Shown here: in pieces, positions 29,314 to 36,729 of the stretch
How the letters are laid out: the number at the start of each line of letters is the position of its first letter
How positions within the stretch are numbered: the first letter of the stretch is position 1
NCBI GenBank assembly: GCA_017547685.1
Contig: JAFYPD010000084.1
Coordinates: forward strand, 1 to 64,000
Direction of reading: 5' to 3'
Length of the DNA: 64,000 nucleotides
Origin: Peptococcaceae bacterium
GTDB taxonomy: Bacteria; Bacillota; Peptococcia; Peptococcales; Peptococcaceae
Notes under the pieces: model-generated
Told to the model about the DNA's origin: nothing
Database searches by the model: none
What the model saw: the letters and a program-made list of their open reading frames with translations, nothing else
Position numbers and translations under genes: made by a program

Positions 29314-29943
29314 TTGAGAAAACCGGATATATGTATCATTTTAAAATTAACAGGAAAGAAAATAAAAGAAATGCGGTTCGGTCCATTGCCGATTGTCATG
29401 TTCTTGCTGATGACATTTCGCACGTTAACGGATGGCAATGCAGTAATGCTGACCGGTTTATGTGTAGCGTTTCTTCCGTTTTTTGCCCAGGCGCGAAGCA
29501 ATGTATGTAATGATGTGCTTTATACAAAAAAACAGGATATTTTCAGTAATTATTTTCTGTTTATGTTTTTTATCACATTGGGAATGCTGTATCTGAAAGG
29601 TCTGACTTTACTGGGCGCGGCCTATGTGCCAGGTTATGAGGCAAGCCCTGTGATGCGTTCCATGTTTTTGCTGACTTATGTTTGCGATGTGGCCTTTGTA
29701 AGTGTTATGGTACCGTTCACCTGTGAACTGGACAGTATGCAGAAACTGATGCTGGGTGTTCTGCTTGCCAACCTGGAAATCGGGTTTATGGTATTTTCAA
29801 ATAAAGTGCTGACCATGCTGGGTGACAGCTTTGTATTGCATGAACAGTGGGGCATTTACTTTATTGTGGTTACAATCGTGGCAGTTTCTCAGGGGATTGC
29901 CGGGATTAACATCAAGGGGTTGTCACTGCCGGGAAAAAAATAA
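29314..29943 (+). CDS. Polytopic membrane protein, unknown
   Basis: 209 aa with about six hydrophobic segments and a basic N-terminus (LKLTGKKIKEMRFG). Segment lengths and overall size recall small ABC-2 type permeases, but no ATPase gene is adjacent and no motif confirms this. The start is probably TTG at 29314 (AAAGGAAG upstream); an ATG at 29371 is the alternative. Divergent from brnQ with a 256-bp AT-rich gap. Confidence 0.65.
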   Translation: MRKPDICIILKLTGKKIKEMRFGPLPIVMFLLMTFRTLTDGNAVMLTGLCVAFLPFFAQARSNVCNDVLYTKKQDIFSNYFLFMFFITLGMLYLKGLTLLGAAYVPGYEASPVMRSMFLLTYVCDVAFVSVMVPFTCELDSMQKLMLGVLLANLEIGFMVFSNKVLTMLGDSFVLHEQWGIYFIVVTIVAVSQGIAGINIKGLSLPGKK

Positions 29944-30008
29944 CATAGAAATTACCCGGTACAAATAAAAATATATTAATTAAAAAAATTAAAGGAGATC
30001 TGACAATT

Positions 30009-30299
30009 ATGAGCGATTACAAATTAAAAACACCAGCAGGTATGGACAAACTGATTGACACGTATGAAAAAATCCGTGACGGTGTTGTAGGTACGTATGA
30101 AAAAATTGAGGATACTGTGGTTGACACTTATCAGAAAATTGAGGATAAGTTTGTGGATACTTTCCTGGAAAAAGTGGATAACTCCGCTGAAACTGTGGAA
30201 AATAATACAGATGTATCCCCAGAAACAGTAGAAACTGTAGTTTCTGAAGCGAATCAGGCCAGTGAAACAGCGGAATCTGTGGATAAGACAGCCGAATAA
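30009..30299 (+). CDS. Small acidic protein with amphipathic YEKI-D-VV repeats
   Basis: 96 aa. Residues 15-52 contain four tandem copies of an 11-residue unit (DTYEKIRDGVV, GTYEKIEDTVV, DTYQKIEDKFV, DTFLEKVDNSA), expected to form a long amphipathic helix of apolipoprotein/LEA type. The rest is Glu/Val/Thr/Ser-rich and probably disordered. AAAGGAG precedes the ATG. I have the impression that similar small proteins are common in anaerobic Bacillota, but know of no function. Membrane-surface association is inference. Confidence 0.75.
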   Translation: MSDYKLKTPAGMDKLIDTYEKIRDGVVGTYEKIEDTVVDTYQKIEDKFVDTFLEKVDNSAETVENNTDVSPETVETVVSEANQASETAESVDKTAE

Positions 30300-30339
30300 T
30301 CCACAATAAGGGGATAATTCAATCAAAATTTGTGTATAA

Positions 30340-30400
30340 CCGGCTGGCATTCCCCGTTTCGGATGCTGCACCCCAATGTATCATCTTTTTTGCCAGCCGG
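30340..30400. repeat. Inverted repeat in the 3' region of the repeat-protein gene
   Basis: CCGGCTGGC (30340-30348) and GCCAGCCGG (30392-30400) are perfectly complementary and flanked by TATA-type extensions, enclosing 43 nt. It lies between the small-protein stop and its terminator. Confidence 0.6.
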
Positions 30401-30409
30401 CTATATAGT

Positions 30410-30444
30410 GCTGTCTTTTGCGTGTGCGACAGACAGCTTTTTTT
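30410..30444 (+). terminator. Terminator before the two-component operon
   Basis: GCTGTCT and AGACAGC pair across 14 nt and run into TTTTTTT. Confidence 0.8.
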
Positions 30445-30533
30445 GTGTAAGTTCTGCAGCAGAAACAAATTTTTAACAAATCCGTGGTATAATATAACAT
30501 AAGAAAACACTCAATTTGTTAAGAGGTGATTGT

Positions 30534-31205
30534 GTGATTCGTATTCTGGTCGTAGAAGATGATAAAGACTTAAATTATGTGGTTTGTTCTTTTTTAAAGC
30601 AGCATGGATACGAAACGGTGGGATGTCTCAGTGCTGTAGAGGCCTATGATGTCATGTATGGAAATCCGGTGGATGTTATCATTTCTGATATTATGATGCC
30701 GGAAGTGAGCGGGTTTGAATTTGCCCAGACAGTGAGGGAGCTGAACAGCGAAATTCCGATTCTGTTTATGACGGCACGGGATGATATGGCGGCAAAACAG
30801 CGCGGGTTCCGCGTGGGAATTGACGATTATATGGTGAAACCGGTGGATCTGGATGAACTGGTGCTGCGGATTGGTGCTCTGGTACGGCGTGCCAGAATTG
30901 CCAGCAGTAAAAGATTAACTGTTGGCCAGCTGACGCTGGATGCTGAGGAACACACTGCCTATCTGCAGGAGGAAGAGATTCCGTTAACCGTGCGGGAGTT
31001 TAATCTGCTGTATAAGCTGCTGTCTTATCCAAAGAAAACCTTTACCCGTGCCCAGCTGATGGACGAGTTCTGGGATGCCGACAGTGCATCGGGGCCTCGT
31101 GTGGTGGATGTGTATATCACTAAATTGCGGGATAAACTGTCTGCATGTGATGATTTTGAAATCGTAACGGTACACGGCCTGGGTTATAAGGCGGTGCCAA
31201 AATGA
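30534..31205 (+). CDS. OmpR-family response regulator
   Basis: 223 aa. A receiver domain (about 1-115) has the acidic pocket VVEDDKD, phospho-acceptor Asp in VIISDIMMPE (about residue 52) and Lys in MVKPVD. The C-terminal winged helix (about 125-223) carries LTVREFNLLYKLLSYP and VVDVYITKLRDKL. The start is the GTG at 30534 after AGAGGTGA. Its stop overlaps the histidine kinase start by 4 bp. Confidence 0.93.
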   Translation: MIRILVVEDDKDLNYVVCSFLKQHGYETVGCLSAVEAYDVMYGNPVDVIISDIMMPEVSGFEFAQTVRELNSEIPILFMTARDDMAAKQRGFRVGIDDYMVKPVDLDELVLRIGALVRRARIASSKRLTVGQLTLDAEEHTAYLQEEEIPLTVREFNLLYKLLSYPKKTFTRAQLMDEFWDADSASGPRVVDVYITKLRDKLSACDDFEIVTVHGLGYKAVPK

Positions 31206-32266
31206 GTGAAGGTTTCAATAAAAGGAAGATTGGGCGCAGTCTGTTTTCTCTGCGGCGTTACATCATTTTCTTCCTGCTGATTGCCTTTGTCGTAACGGTT
31301 TGTTTTCTGCTGTTTTTCAACTTCCTGGACATCCGCGAGGAGGATGTGCACAATGCTGCGATTCTGACCTTTGGCAATGTGCTGCTTCTCAGTTTTTTAG
31401 GCGCCACCTTCGATGGGATTCGTCATAAATATACGGTGGAAAAACCGGTGCGTCAGATTTTAGATGCAACCCAGCGATTAACGCGAGGTGATTTTTCTGT
31501 TCGCATTGAACAGCCGCGGGACGTCAGAAGAGGGAATGAGTTTGATGTTATCATTGCCGATTTTAACAAGATGGCGGAAGAACTCTCCGGTATTGAAACG
31601 CTGCGGACCGATTTTATCTCCAGCGTGTCCCATGAGTTGAAAACACCGCTGGCCGTGATGCAGAATTATGCCACCATGCTGCAGGCACTTGATTTACCGG
31701 AGGAAAAACGAGTGGAATATGCCCGTTCCATTGCTGAAGGTTCCCGCCGGTTATCCGAACTGATTACCAATATTCTGCGGCTGAACAAACTGGAAAATCA
31801 GACGATTTTTCCGGATGTGGTTCGCCATAATCTGGGGGAACAGCTGCGGGAATGTATTCTGGCAGTGGAAGATTTATGGGAAGCGAAAAATCTGGAACTG
31901 GAGATTGATATTGATGATGTGATGGTGGAGGCCGATGCAGAACTTCTGACAATTGTCTGGAATAATCTGCTCTCTAACGCTATTAAGTTTACGGATAAGG
32001 GCGGTACAATTGGAATCACGGTAAAAGAAAATGAACAGTGGGCCATTGTCAGTATTCGTGATACGGGCTGCGGCATGAGTGTAGAAACCGGGCAGCGTAT
32101 ATTTGAGAAGTTTTATCAGGGGGATTCGTCCCGCAGTTCACAGGGAAATGGCCTTGGCCTTGCGCTGGTGAAACGGGTTATCGATATTGTTGGCGGCGAA
32201 ATTTCTGTACAGAGTGCATTGGGTGTTGGCAGTACCTTCACCGTTCGTCTGCCGAAATCAGTGTAA
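31202..32266 (+). CDS. Sensor histidine kinase
   Basis: 354 aa. Two membrane segments (about 18-40 and 53-70) are separated by a very short outside loop, so sensing probably occurs in the membrane or through the adjacent HAMP domain (about 75-130). The HisKA motif SSVSHELKTPLAVMQNY has the phospho-accepting His near residue 148. The ATPase domain has N box NLLSNAIKF, G1 DTGCGM and G2 GNGLGLALV. Partner of the upstream regulator; target genes unknown. Confidence 0.93.
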   Translation: MSEGFNKRKIGRSLFSLRRYIIFFLLIAFVVTVCFLLFFNFLDIREEDVHNAAILTFGNVLLLSFLGATFDGIRHKYTVEKPVRQILDATQRLTRGDFSVRIEQPRDVRRGNEFDVIIADFNKMAEELSGIETLRTDFISSVSHELKTPLAVMQNYATMLQALDLPEEKRVEYARSIAEGSRRLSELITNILRLNKLENQTIFPDVVRHNLGEQLRECILAVEDLWEAKNLELEIDIDDVMVEADAELLTIVWNNLLSNAIKFTDKGGTIGITVKENEQWAIVSIRDTGCGMSVETGQRIFEKFYQGDSSRSSQGNGLGLALVKRVIDIVGGEISVQSALGVGSTFTVRLPKSV

Positions 32267-32300
32267 GTGAACGAATAGAAACATAATCAGGAGTAGTTGT

Positions 32301-32693
32301 ATGATGCATAACATCAATCAGAGTGAAGAAGGTTTTTCCTACACATATTCTGCCCGGCAGCAGGAAGAGGTGCAGGCAATCCGGCAGAAATATCTGCCGA
32401 AAGAAGAAGACAAAATGGCACAGCTTCGCAAACTGGACCGGCAGGTCACCACATCCAGTACAATCCCGGCAATTATCGTCGGGCTGATTGGTTCGCTGCT
32501 GTTGGGGATTGGCATGTGCTGTACGATGATTCCGTCCTGGCAGGCATATTTTGTACCAGGGATTGTCATCGGCGTGATTGGTCTTTTTGTGATGGCTTTT
32601 GCTTTTCCGGTGCATAAATTTGTATTGAAACGTAAACAGGAACAGGCGGCACCGGAGATTTTGAAATTGAGTGAAGAAATATTGAAGAAGTAG
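32301..32693 (+). CDS. Conserved small membrane protein, unknown
   Basis: 130 aa. A soluble N-terminus (FSYTYSARQQEEVQAIRQKYLPKEEDKMAQLRKLD, broken here by family pattern YSA-QQEE--IR-KYLPKEEDKM) precedes two membrane helices (about 53-75, 82-104) and a basic tail. I recall this N-terminal pattern from many Clostridia proteins of unknown function. Follows the kinase by 34 bp and may be co-transcribed. Confidence 0.72.
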   Translation: MMHNINQSEEGFSYTYSARQQEEVQAIRQKYLPKEEDKMAQLRKLDRQVTTSSTIPAIIVGLIGSLLLGIGMCCTMIPSWQAYFVPGIVIGVIGLFVMAFAFPVHKFVLKRKQEQAAPEILKLSEEILKK

Positions 32694-32700
32694 TTTGCAC

Positions 32701-32735
32701 GGGAGATTTCCATCTGAATGGAGTCTCCTTTTTAT
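32701..32735 (+). terminator. Terminator of the two-component operon
   Basis: GGAGATTTCCAT and ATGGAGTCTCC pair around CTGA and are followed by TTTTTATTTTT. Confidence 0.8.
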
Positions 32736-32748
32736 TTTTGCGCAAACC

Positions 32749-32916
32749 GGCAGCGCAGAAGTATAAACTCTTCTGTTATACCCGACCAGAAAGGCGTCGG
32801 GCAGCAGGACATTTCCTCGATTGTTCATCTTTGCCAAACTTCGTTTGCCACGATTTGAACAATCTTCGTCGATGTTCGGCGCAAGCCAGAATTCGTAATA
32901 TACATTCTGCGCTGCC
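32749..32916. repeat. 168-bp imperfect palindrome
   Basis: Ends GGCAGCGCAGAA (32749-32760) and TTCTGCGCTGCC (32905-32916) are perfectly complementary, with partial complementarity continuing inward (GTATA/TATAC). Inner arms GATTGTTCA and TGAACAATC and a central TTGCCAAAC/GTTTGCCA pair continue the structure. It fills the gap between the two-component terminator and the MerR gene. No coding potential. Looks like a miniature palindromic element. Confidence 0.65.
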
Positions 32917-33030
32917 TTACTAAAAATCTGCATCATAATAACGGTAGGCAGCTATCATTGCAGATTCGTTCGTATGATAAATAATTGACTGACTGTTATT
33001 TTGATATCAGGCGTGTTCTGTGTCATCTTT

Positions 33031-33840
33031 TCAGATTTCTTTTGTCTTTACTGGAAAATAAATTTCAGTTTCCCACTGTTCCGGCGGTACATTGTTGTTT
33101 GGCCCCAACCGATAGATATCGTACGGTGCATTCACAATCTCGTAGTTGTTATCGGCAATCCATTTTGTGATTGCTCCGTATGCGTCAGACATGGAGGAGT
33201 AGGCGCCGCGATGGATTGTGAATGCACACAGATTCCCCGGTATTATATGGTCTGCCTGTTCCGGTTTTGTTACCGGCATGGCAATCTCGATATCGGCACT
33301 GTCGTGATGAAATTCGCGGTCGTAATACAATGCCCGCATATCACCTGCAGGGATGATATGTTCCCGTGCAATGCGTTCAAATAATTTACCGCAGTAAGTG
33401 CCGAATTCTTCTACACTCATCTGTTGCCGCACCGACACAACAGGGGTATCTTCCGTCTGCTTTAATGTAATTTCATATTTGTTTTGATAGCTCATAATAT
33501 TTCCTGTCCTTTCAAAATCATTGAGATGTTGTTCCAGTTCATGCAAAATGATACCGGATTCTCTGATTTGCTGTTCTAAGATGGTTTTCTGCGCAGATAA
33601 TTTTGAAACAAGGGTTCCTTTTTCTTCAGTGGATAAAATTTGCTGAATTTCAGCCAGGGAAAAGCCATAACGCTTTAAACGCTGGATTAATAATAACTGC
33701 GGTACCTGGTTGCTCTCATAATATCGATATCCGTTCTGCGGGTCAATATAAGCTGGCTTTACCAGATCCAGTTTGTCATAATGATGCAGCGTTTTGATGG
33801 TAACCTGACACGCTCTTGAAAATTCTCCGATGGTCAACAT
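33031..33840 (-). CDS. MerR-family regulator with GyrI-like effector domain
   Basis: 269 aa. An N-terminal MerR helix-turn-helix (MLTIGEFSRACQVTIKTLHHYDKLDLVKPAYIDP pattern; RYY in NGYRYYESNQ) and a coiled-coil dimer helix (about 80-112) precede a GyrI/BmrR-type ligand-binding domain (about 120-269, ending PEQWETEIYFPV). Such regulators sense lipophilic or drug-like ligands. Its promoter (33880-33910) has the 19-bp spacer and internal palindrome of MerR targets, so autoregulation is likely. No efflux gene is directly adjacent. Confidence 0.9.
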   Translation of the reverse strand: MLTIGEFSRACQVTIKTLHHYDKLDLVKPAYIDPQNGYRYYESNQVPQLLLIQRLKRYGFSLAEIQQILSTEEKGTLVSKLSAQKTILEQQIRESGIILHELEQHLNDFERTGNIMSYQNKYEITLKQTEDTPVVSVRQQMSVEEFGTYCGKLFERIAREHIIPAGDMRALYYDREFHHDSADIEIAMPVTKPEQADHIIPGNLCAFTIHRGAYSSMSDAYGAITKWIADNNYEIVNAPYDIYRLGPNNNVPPEQWETEIYFPVKTKEI

Positions 33841-33879
33841 AATATCTACTCCTAATGTTCGATTCGAATCGTTGTGTTA

Positions 33880-33910
33880 AGTGTAAGCTCTGACCCTGGG
33901 GCAGAGTCAA
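33880..33910 (-). promoter_or_regulatory. MerR-type promoter/operator with 19-bp spacer
   Basis: On the minus strand TTGACT (33910-33905) and TACACT (33885-33880) are separated by 19 bp. The spacer is an inverted repeat, CTCTGACCC-T-GGGGCAGAG (33888-33906, eight of nine pairs). Over-long spacers carrying a dyad are the hallmark of promoters activated by MerR proteins through DNA distortion. Confidence 0.75.
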
Positions 33911-33936
33911 GAAGTTTTTTAAAATATATCTGAATT

Positions 33937-33950
33937 ATTTCCCGGTAAAT
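33937..33950. other. Candidate Noc-binding site 1
   Basis: ATTTCCCGGTAAAT, one mismatch to the B. subtilis Noc-binding consensus ATTTCCCGGGAAAT, set inside a longer AATTATTT...AAATAATT palindrome. Confidence 0.6.
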
Positions 33951-33995
33951 AATTTGTCGAATACCTCGTCGAAAGTTTGGCGGAAATATAAAATT

Positions 33996-34009
33996 ATTTC
34001 CCGGAAAAT
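33996..34009. other. Candidate Noc-binding site 2
   Basis: ATTTCCCGGAAAAT, one mismatch to the Noc consensus, 59 bp from the previous site in the gene-free 414-bp gap between the MerR gene and the DUF2007 gene. Confidence 0.6.
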
Positions 34010-34157
34010 AAATTCCTGATTTGAATGTTGTACATACAAAACAAAAAAAGTGTTTCTGGAACTTATTTACATTCTGGAGTTGATATTTGAATTTTGAATG
34101 AACAATCGGGGTTATATCCAGGCTGCATCCGTGCAACAATAGTAATTAAATTGTAAA

Positions 34158-34173
34158 TGTTTCACGTGAAACA
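34158..34173. other. parS site
   Basis: Perfect TGTTTCACGTGAAACA, 14 bp upstream of the -35 of the DUF2007 gene promoter. Confidence 0.95.
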
Positions 34174-34186
34174 TTTACAAATATTT

Positions 34187-34215
34187 TTGTATCTGTATTG
34201 TACTTGTGGTATAAT
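34187..34215 (+). promoter_or_regulatory. Promoter of the DUF2007 gene
   Basis: TTGTAT (34187-34192) and TATAAT (34210-34215) with a 17-bp spacer, 39 bp before the start codon. A parS site lies just upstream, so ParB spreading could influence it. Confidence 0.7.
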
Positions 34216-34254
34216 AAATGCATCACATGATTACATGAAAAGAGGCTGTTTGTA

Positions 34255-34677
34255 ATGCATGAGAAAGAATTCACGGGAAAATTGGTGCCATTGGCGAATC
34301 TGCAGACGCAGATGGAAGCGGAAATGCTGATGGATGTTCTCCGCCAGGAAAATATTTCTGTTATGACAAAAGATGAGGGCAGCGGTGGATATATGAAAAT
34401 CTACATGGGATTTTCCATTTACGGCGAAACGGTGTATGTGTATGACTATGATTATCCGCGGGCCAGAGAAATTATGCTGGCACTGCAGCAGAACAGTGAG
34501 GCAGCCATTGAACAGGCCCAAACGGCAGCATTTGATGATGCTGATGATTTTGATGCATATGAAGTAGAACAAATTGAAAAACAGGAAGAGGCAGCTGGTA
34601 TCCCGAAAAAGAATTCTCCGGTTCCATTGTTTGTTGTTATTCTGATTCTACTGGTTTTATTTACCATGTTGCGATGA
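34255..34677 (+). CDS. DUF2007-type protein with C-terminal membrane anchor
   Basis: 140 aa. The segment LANLQTQMEAEMLMDVLRQENISVMTKDEG...GETVYVYDYDYPRAREIM matches the small ferredoxin-like DUF2007 domain, described as a putative signal-transducing domain. An acidic linker leads to a single C-terminal membrane helix (about 120-138), so the domain would be cytoplasmic and tail-anchored. It is bracketed by two parS sites (34158 and 34691). Confidence 0.8.
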   Translation: MHEKEFTGKLVPLANLQTQMEAEMLMDVLRQENISVMTKDEGSGGYMKIYMGFSIYGETVYVYDYDYPRAREIMLALQQNSEAAIEQAQTAAFDDADDFDAYEVEQIEKQEEAAGIPKKNSPVPLFVVILILLVLFTMLR

Positions 34678-34690
34678 TATAAATTTCAAA

Positions 34691-34706
34691 TGTTTCACGT
34701 GAAACA
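34691..34706. other. parS site
   Basis: Perfect TGTTTCACGTGAAACA 13 bp after the DUF2007 gene stop. Confidence 0.95.
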
Positions 34707-34817
34707 ATTATAAATCTGAACAGAGAGATGAATATGGTTGATGTTTGGACTCGTGATAGTAACGTTGTGAGTTTTGCATTACTTCTTTCTGTTTTGGTTA
34801 TTTTACCTGTTTTTTGT

Positions 34818-34875
34818 CTAACTATATTCTACATAGATAATGAAACAGTTAGACAAACACCTGAGTTTGACTCAG
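34818..34875. repeat. Inverted repeats upstream of the EamA gene
   Basis: TGTCTAACT and AGTTAGACA are perfectly complementary across about 29 nt, and CTGAGTTTGACTCAG forms a second small hairpin immediately after. They lie 35-90 bp before the EamA start and may be a leader structure or operator. Confidence 0.5.
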
Positions 34876-34906
34876 TAAACAAGCGAAAAAACGGAGGTAA
34901 TATTGT

Positions 34907-35320
34907 ATGTGGTTTGTATTGGCATTACTGTCTGCGATATTTGCAGCACTTACCTCTATACTGGCAAAAATCGGCATAGACGGGGTAAACTCGAATCTTG
35001 CTACAGCAATCAGAACGGTAGTGGTTGTAGTTATGGCATGGGGAATGGTTTTTCTCACAAATGTCCAAGGCGGAATTGTTGACATAAACAAAAAGAGTTG
35101 GATATTTCTTATCTTATCGGGATTAGCAACAGGGGCATCCTGGCTCTGCTATTATAAAGCCTTGCAGTTAGGAGATGCATCAAAGGTTGTTCCTGTTGAT
35201 AAATTAAGTGTTGTGATAACCTTGATATTGGCTTTTGTGTTCTTACACGAAAAGTTTGCAATAAAATCTTTGATTGGGTGTATTCTTATTGGAGTCGGAA
35301 CACTGATAATGGTTGTGTAA
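34907..35320 (+). CDS. EamA/DMT-family half-size transporter
   Basis: 137 aa with four to five membrane helices. WFVLALLSAIFAALTSILAKIGIDGVNSNLATAIRT and the later SWLCYYKALQLGDASKVVPVDKLSVV region correspond to one EamA repeat, which in short DMT proteins works as a dimer. Substrate unknown. GGAGGT is 8 bases before the ATG. Codon choice (many ATA, TTA, CTT codons) differs from the CTG-rich neighbours, suggesting recent acquisition. Confidence 0.85.
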   Translation: MWFVLALLSAIFAALTSILAKIGIDGVNSNLATAIRTVVVVVMAWGMVFLTNVQGGIVDINKKSWIFLILSGLATGASWLCYYKALQLGDASKVVPVDKLSVVITLILAFVFLHEKFAIKSLIGCILIGVGTLIMVV

Positions 35321-35353
35321 ATTCCAATTCGTTTAATTGCATAGCATATTCAT

Positions 35354-35386
35354 AGGAGTAAGGTTGAAATATACTTTACTCCTTTT
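35354..35386 (+). terminator. Terminator of the EamA gene
   Basis: AGGAGTAA and TTACTCCT pair across 14-16 nt and are followed by TTTTC. Confidence 0.65.
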
Positions 35387-35468
35387 CATTAGATATTCAT
35401 AAATAATGAATTAACAGGTCAGCTATGCCGACCAACCCCTATCTCGAACTGAGAGTTGAATTTTCAAA

Positions 35469-35484
35469 AGTTTCACGTGAAACA
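35469..35484. other. parS-like site, one mismatch
   Basis: AGTTTCACGTGAAACA; only the first base differs from parS. Lies in the 650-bp non-coding region upstream of soj. Confidence 0.85.
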
Positions 35485-35508
35485 TTTATCTGTTGTATAA
35501 TTTACAGA

Positions 35509-35524
35509 TGTTTCACGTGAAACT
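35509..35524. other. parS-like site, one mismatch
   Basis: TGTTTCACGTGAAACT; only the last base differs. Centre-to-centre distance to the previous site is 40 bp, about four helical turns. Confidence 0.85.
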
Positions 35525-35918
35525 TTTTTATTTTGTATCTTGATTTTTCCCGCGGAGTTAGGTCTGTGTCTTAAAGTCTCTCTTGCGTAAAGGGCGCTGG
35601 CACAGCTTCAATGTACCGGAAGGATTGGCTTATCTGGAAAAATTACAGCTCTTCAGCGCCTTACGGCTGATAGTTCCATTTGCCAGGGGATTTTTTTGAT
35701 GTTTTTCAGATATTTTTACGAATCACCGAAAAAAACGGCCTCGTATTTTTGCTTTTAACAGGAGAAAAATATTGCGGCTGATAGATGAATCATAAAGGTG
35801 CAGTTAGGCGCTTAAATCAAAAAATACAGCGTATTTGAAATTTTGCCTTGTTTTTTGCACTTTTCTATATTCATTTCAGCGGTTTTCCATTATAATATTA
35901 TTAAAATGAAAATCAAAA
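35525..35918. other. Non-coding stretch upstream of soj
   Basis: About 390 bp without a supported gene. A TATAAT at 35891-35896 is a plausible soj -10 element, though no good -35 was found. The middle part (35570-35690) is more GC-rich than its surroundings and has no long open frame; it may be degraded coding sequence. Confidence 0.5.
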
Positions 35919-35934
35919 TGTTTCACGTGAAACA
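35919..35934. other. parS site
   Basis: Perfect TGTTTCACGTGAAACA located between the likely soj promoter and the soj start (36 bp before the ATG). Confidence 0.95.
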
Positions 35935-35970
35935 TTTGCAAATAGAATCTGTTTGAGAGGAGCAACTGGA

Positions 35971-36729
35971 ATGGGCAAAACAATTGTTATCGCCAATCAG
36001 AAGGGCGGCGTTGCCAAAACCACCACATCGGTGAATCTGGCAGCCTGTCTGGCACATTATAAGAAAAAAGTGTTACTCATCGATCTGGACCCGCAGGGCA
36101 ATGCCAGCAGCGGGCTTGGCATTAACAAAAACACGCTGGAGCATTCGTCTTACGATGTGCTGGTGAATTTTGTGCCGGTAGATAAAATTACAGTGGAAAT
36201 CAATAAACGTCTGGCTGTGCTGCCGGCGAAGGTAGAGCTGGCCGGTGCCGAAATGGAACTGGTGGCTGCCATTTCCCGTGAAACACGGCTGAAAAATGCG
36301 CTGGAAGATGTGAAAGACAGCTACGATTATATTATCATCGATACACCGCCGTCTTTAGGTCTGCTCACATTAAATGCGCTGACCGCTGCTGATACCTTCC
36401 TGGTACCGATTCAGTGCGAATACTATGCGCTGGAAGGGCTGAGCCAGCTGCTGAGCACCATCAAACTGGTACAGAAAAATCTGAATCCGAATTTGCAGAT
36501 GGAAGGTATTCTGCTGACCATGTTTGACAACCGCACCAACCTGTCCAACCAGGTGGTGGCCGATGTGAGAGAAAATTTCAAAGACAAAGTATTCAAAACA
36601 GTTATTCCGCGCAATGTGCGGCTCAGCGAAGCGCCAAGTTTTGGTCAGTCCATTCTGGATTACGATGCAAAATCGAAAGGTGCCGAAACCTATCTGGCTC
36701 TGGCGAAGGAGGTAATTAAACATGGCTAA
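35971..36729 (+). CDS. soj: ParA-family ATPase Soj
   Basis: 252 aa deviant Walker ATPase that acts with ParB in origin segregation and, in Bacillus, controls DnaA. The Walker A region reads KGGVAKTTTSVNLAA, with Ala where most relatives have Gly; the signature Lys residues are kept. Walker A' DLDPQGNASSGLG and Walker B IIIDTPPSLGLL are present. The ATG at 35971 has GAGAGGAG 8 bases upstream. Overlaps parB by 8 bp. Confidence 0.95.
   Translation: MGKTIVIANQKGGVAKTTTSVNLAACLAHYKKKVLLIDLDPQGNASSGLGINKNTLEHSSYDVLVNFVPVDKITVEINKRLAVLPAKVELAGAEMELVAAISRETRLKNALEDVKDSYDYIIIDTPPSLGLLTLNALTAADTFLVPIQCEYYALEGLSQLLSTIKLVQKNLNPNLQMEGILLTMFDNRTNLSNQVVADVRENFKDKVFKTVIPRNVRLSEAPSFGQSILDYDAKSKGAETYLALAKEVIKHG

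Noticed and set aside
33855-33872. TTCGATTCGAATCG, reminiscent of a tRNA T-loop
   Set aside because: It is a simple palindrome with no acceptor stem or anticodon arm around it; no tRNA gene found in the window.
34728-34979. 83-codon frame upstream of the EamA gene
   Set aside because: Weak ribosome site, overlaps the EamA start in another frame, and contains the inverted repeats that look like a control region. Only a single hydrophobic stretch supports it.
35570-35700. Possible degraded coding sequence upstream of soj
   Set aside because: Short translated pieces were seen in more than one frame but no domain could be named, so no pseudogene is claimed.
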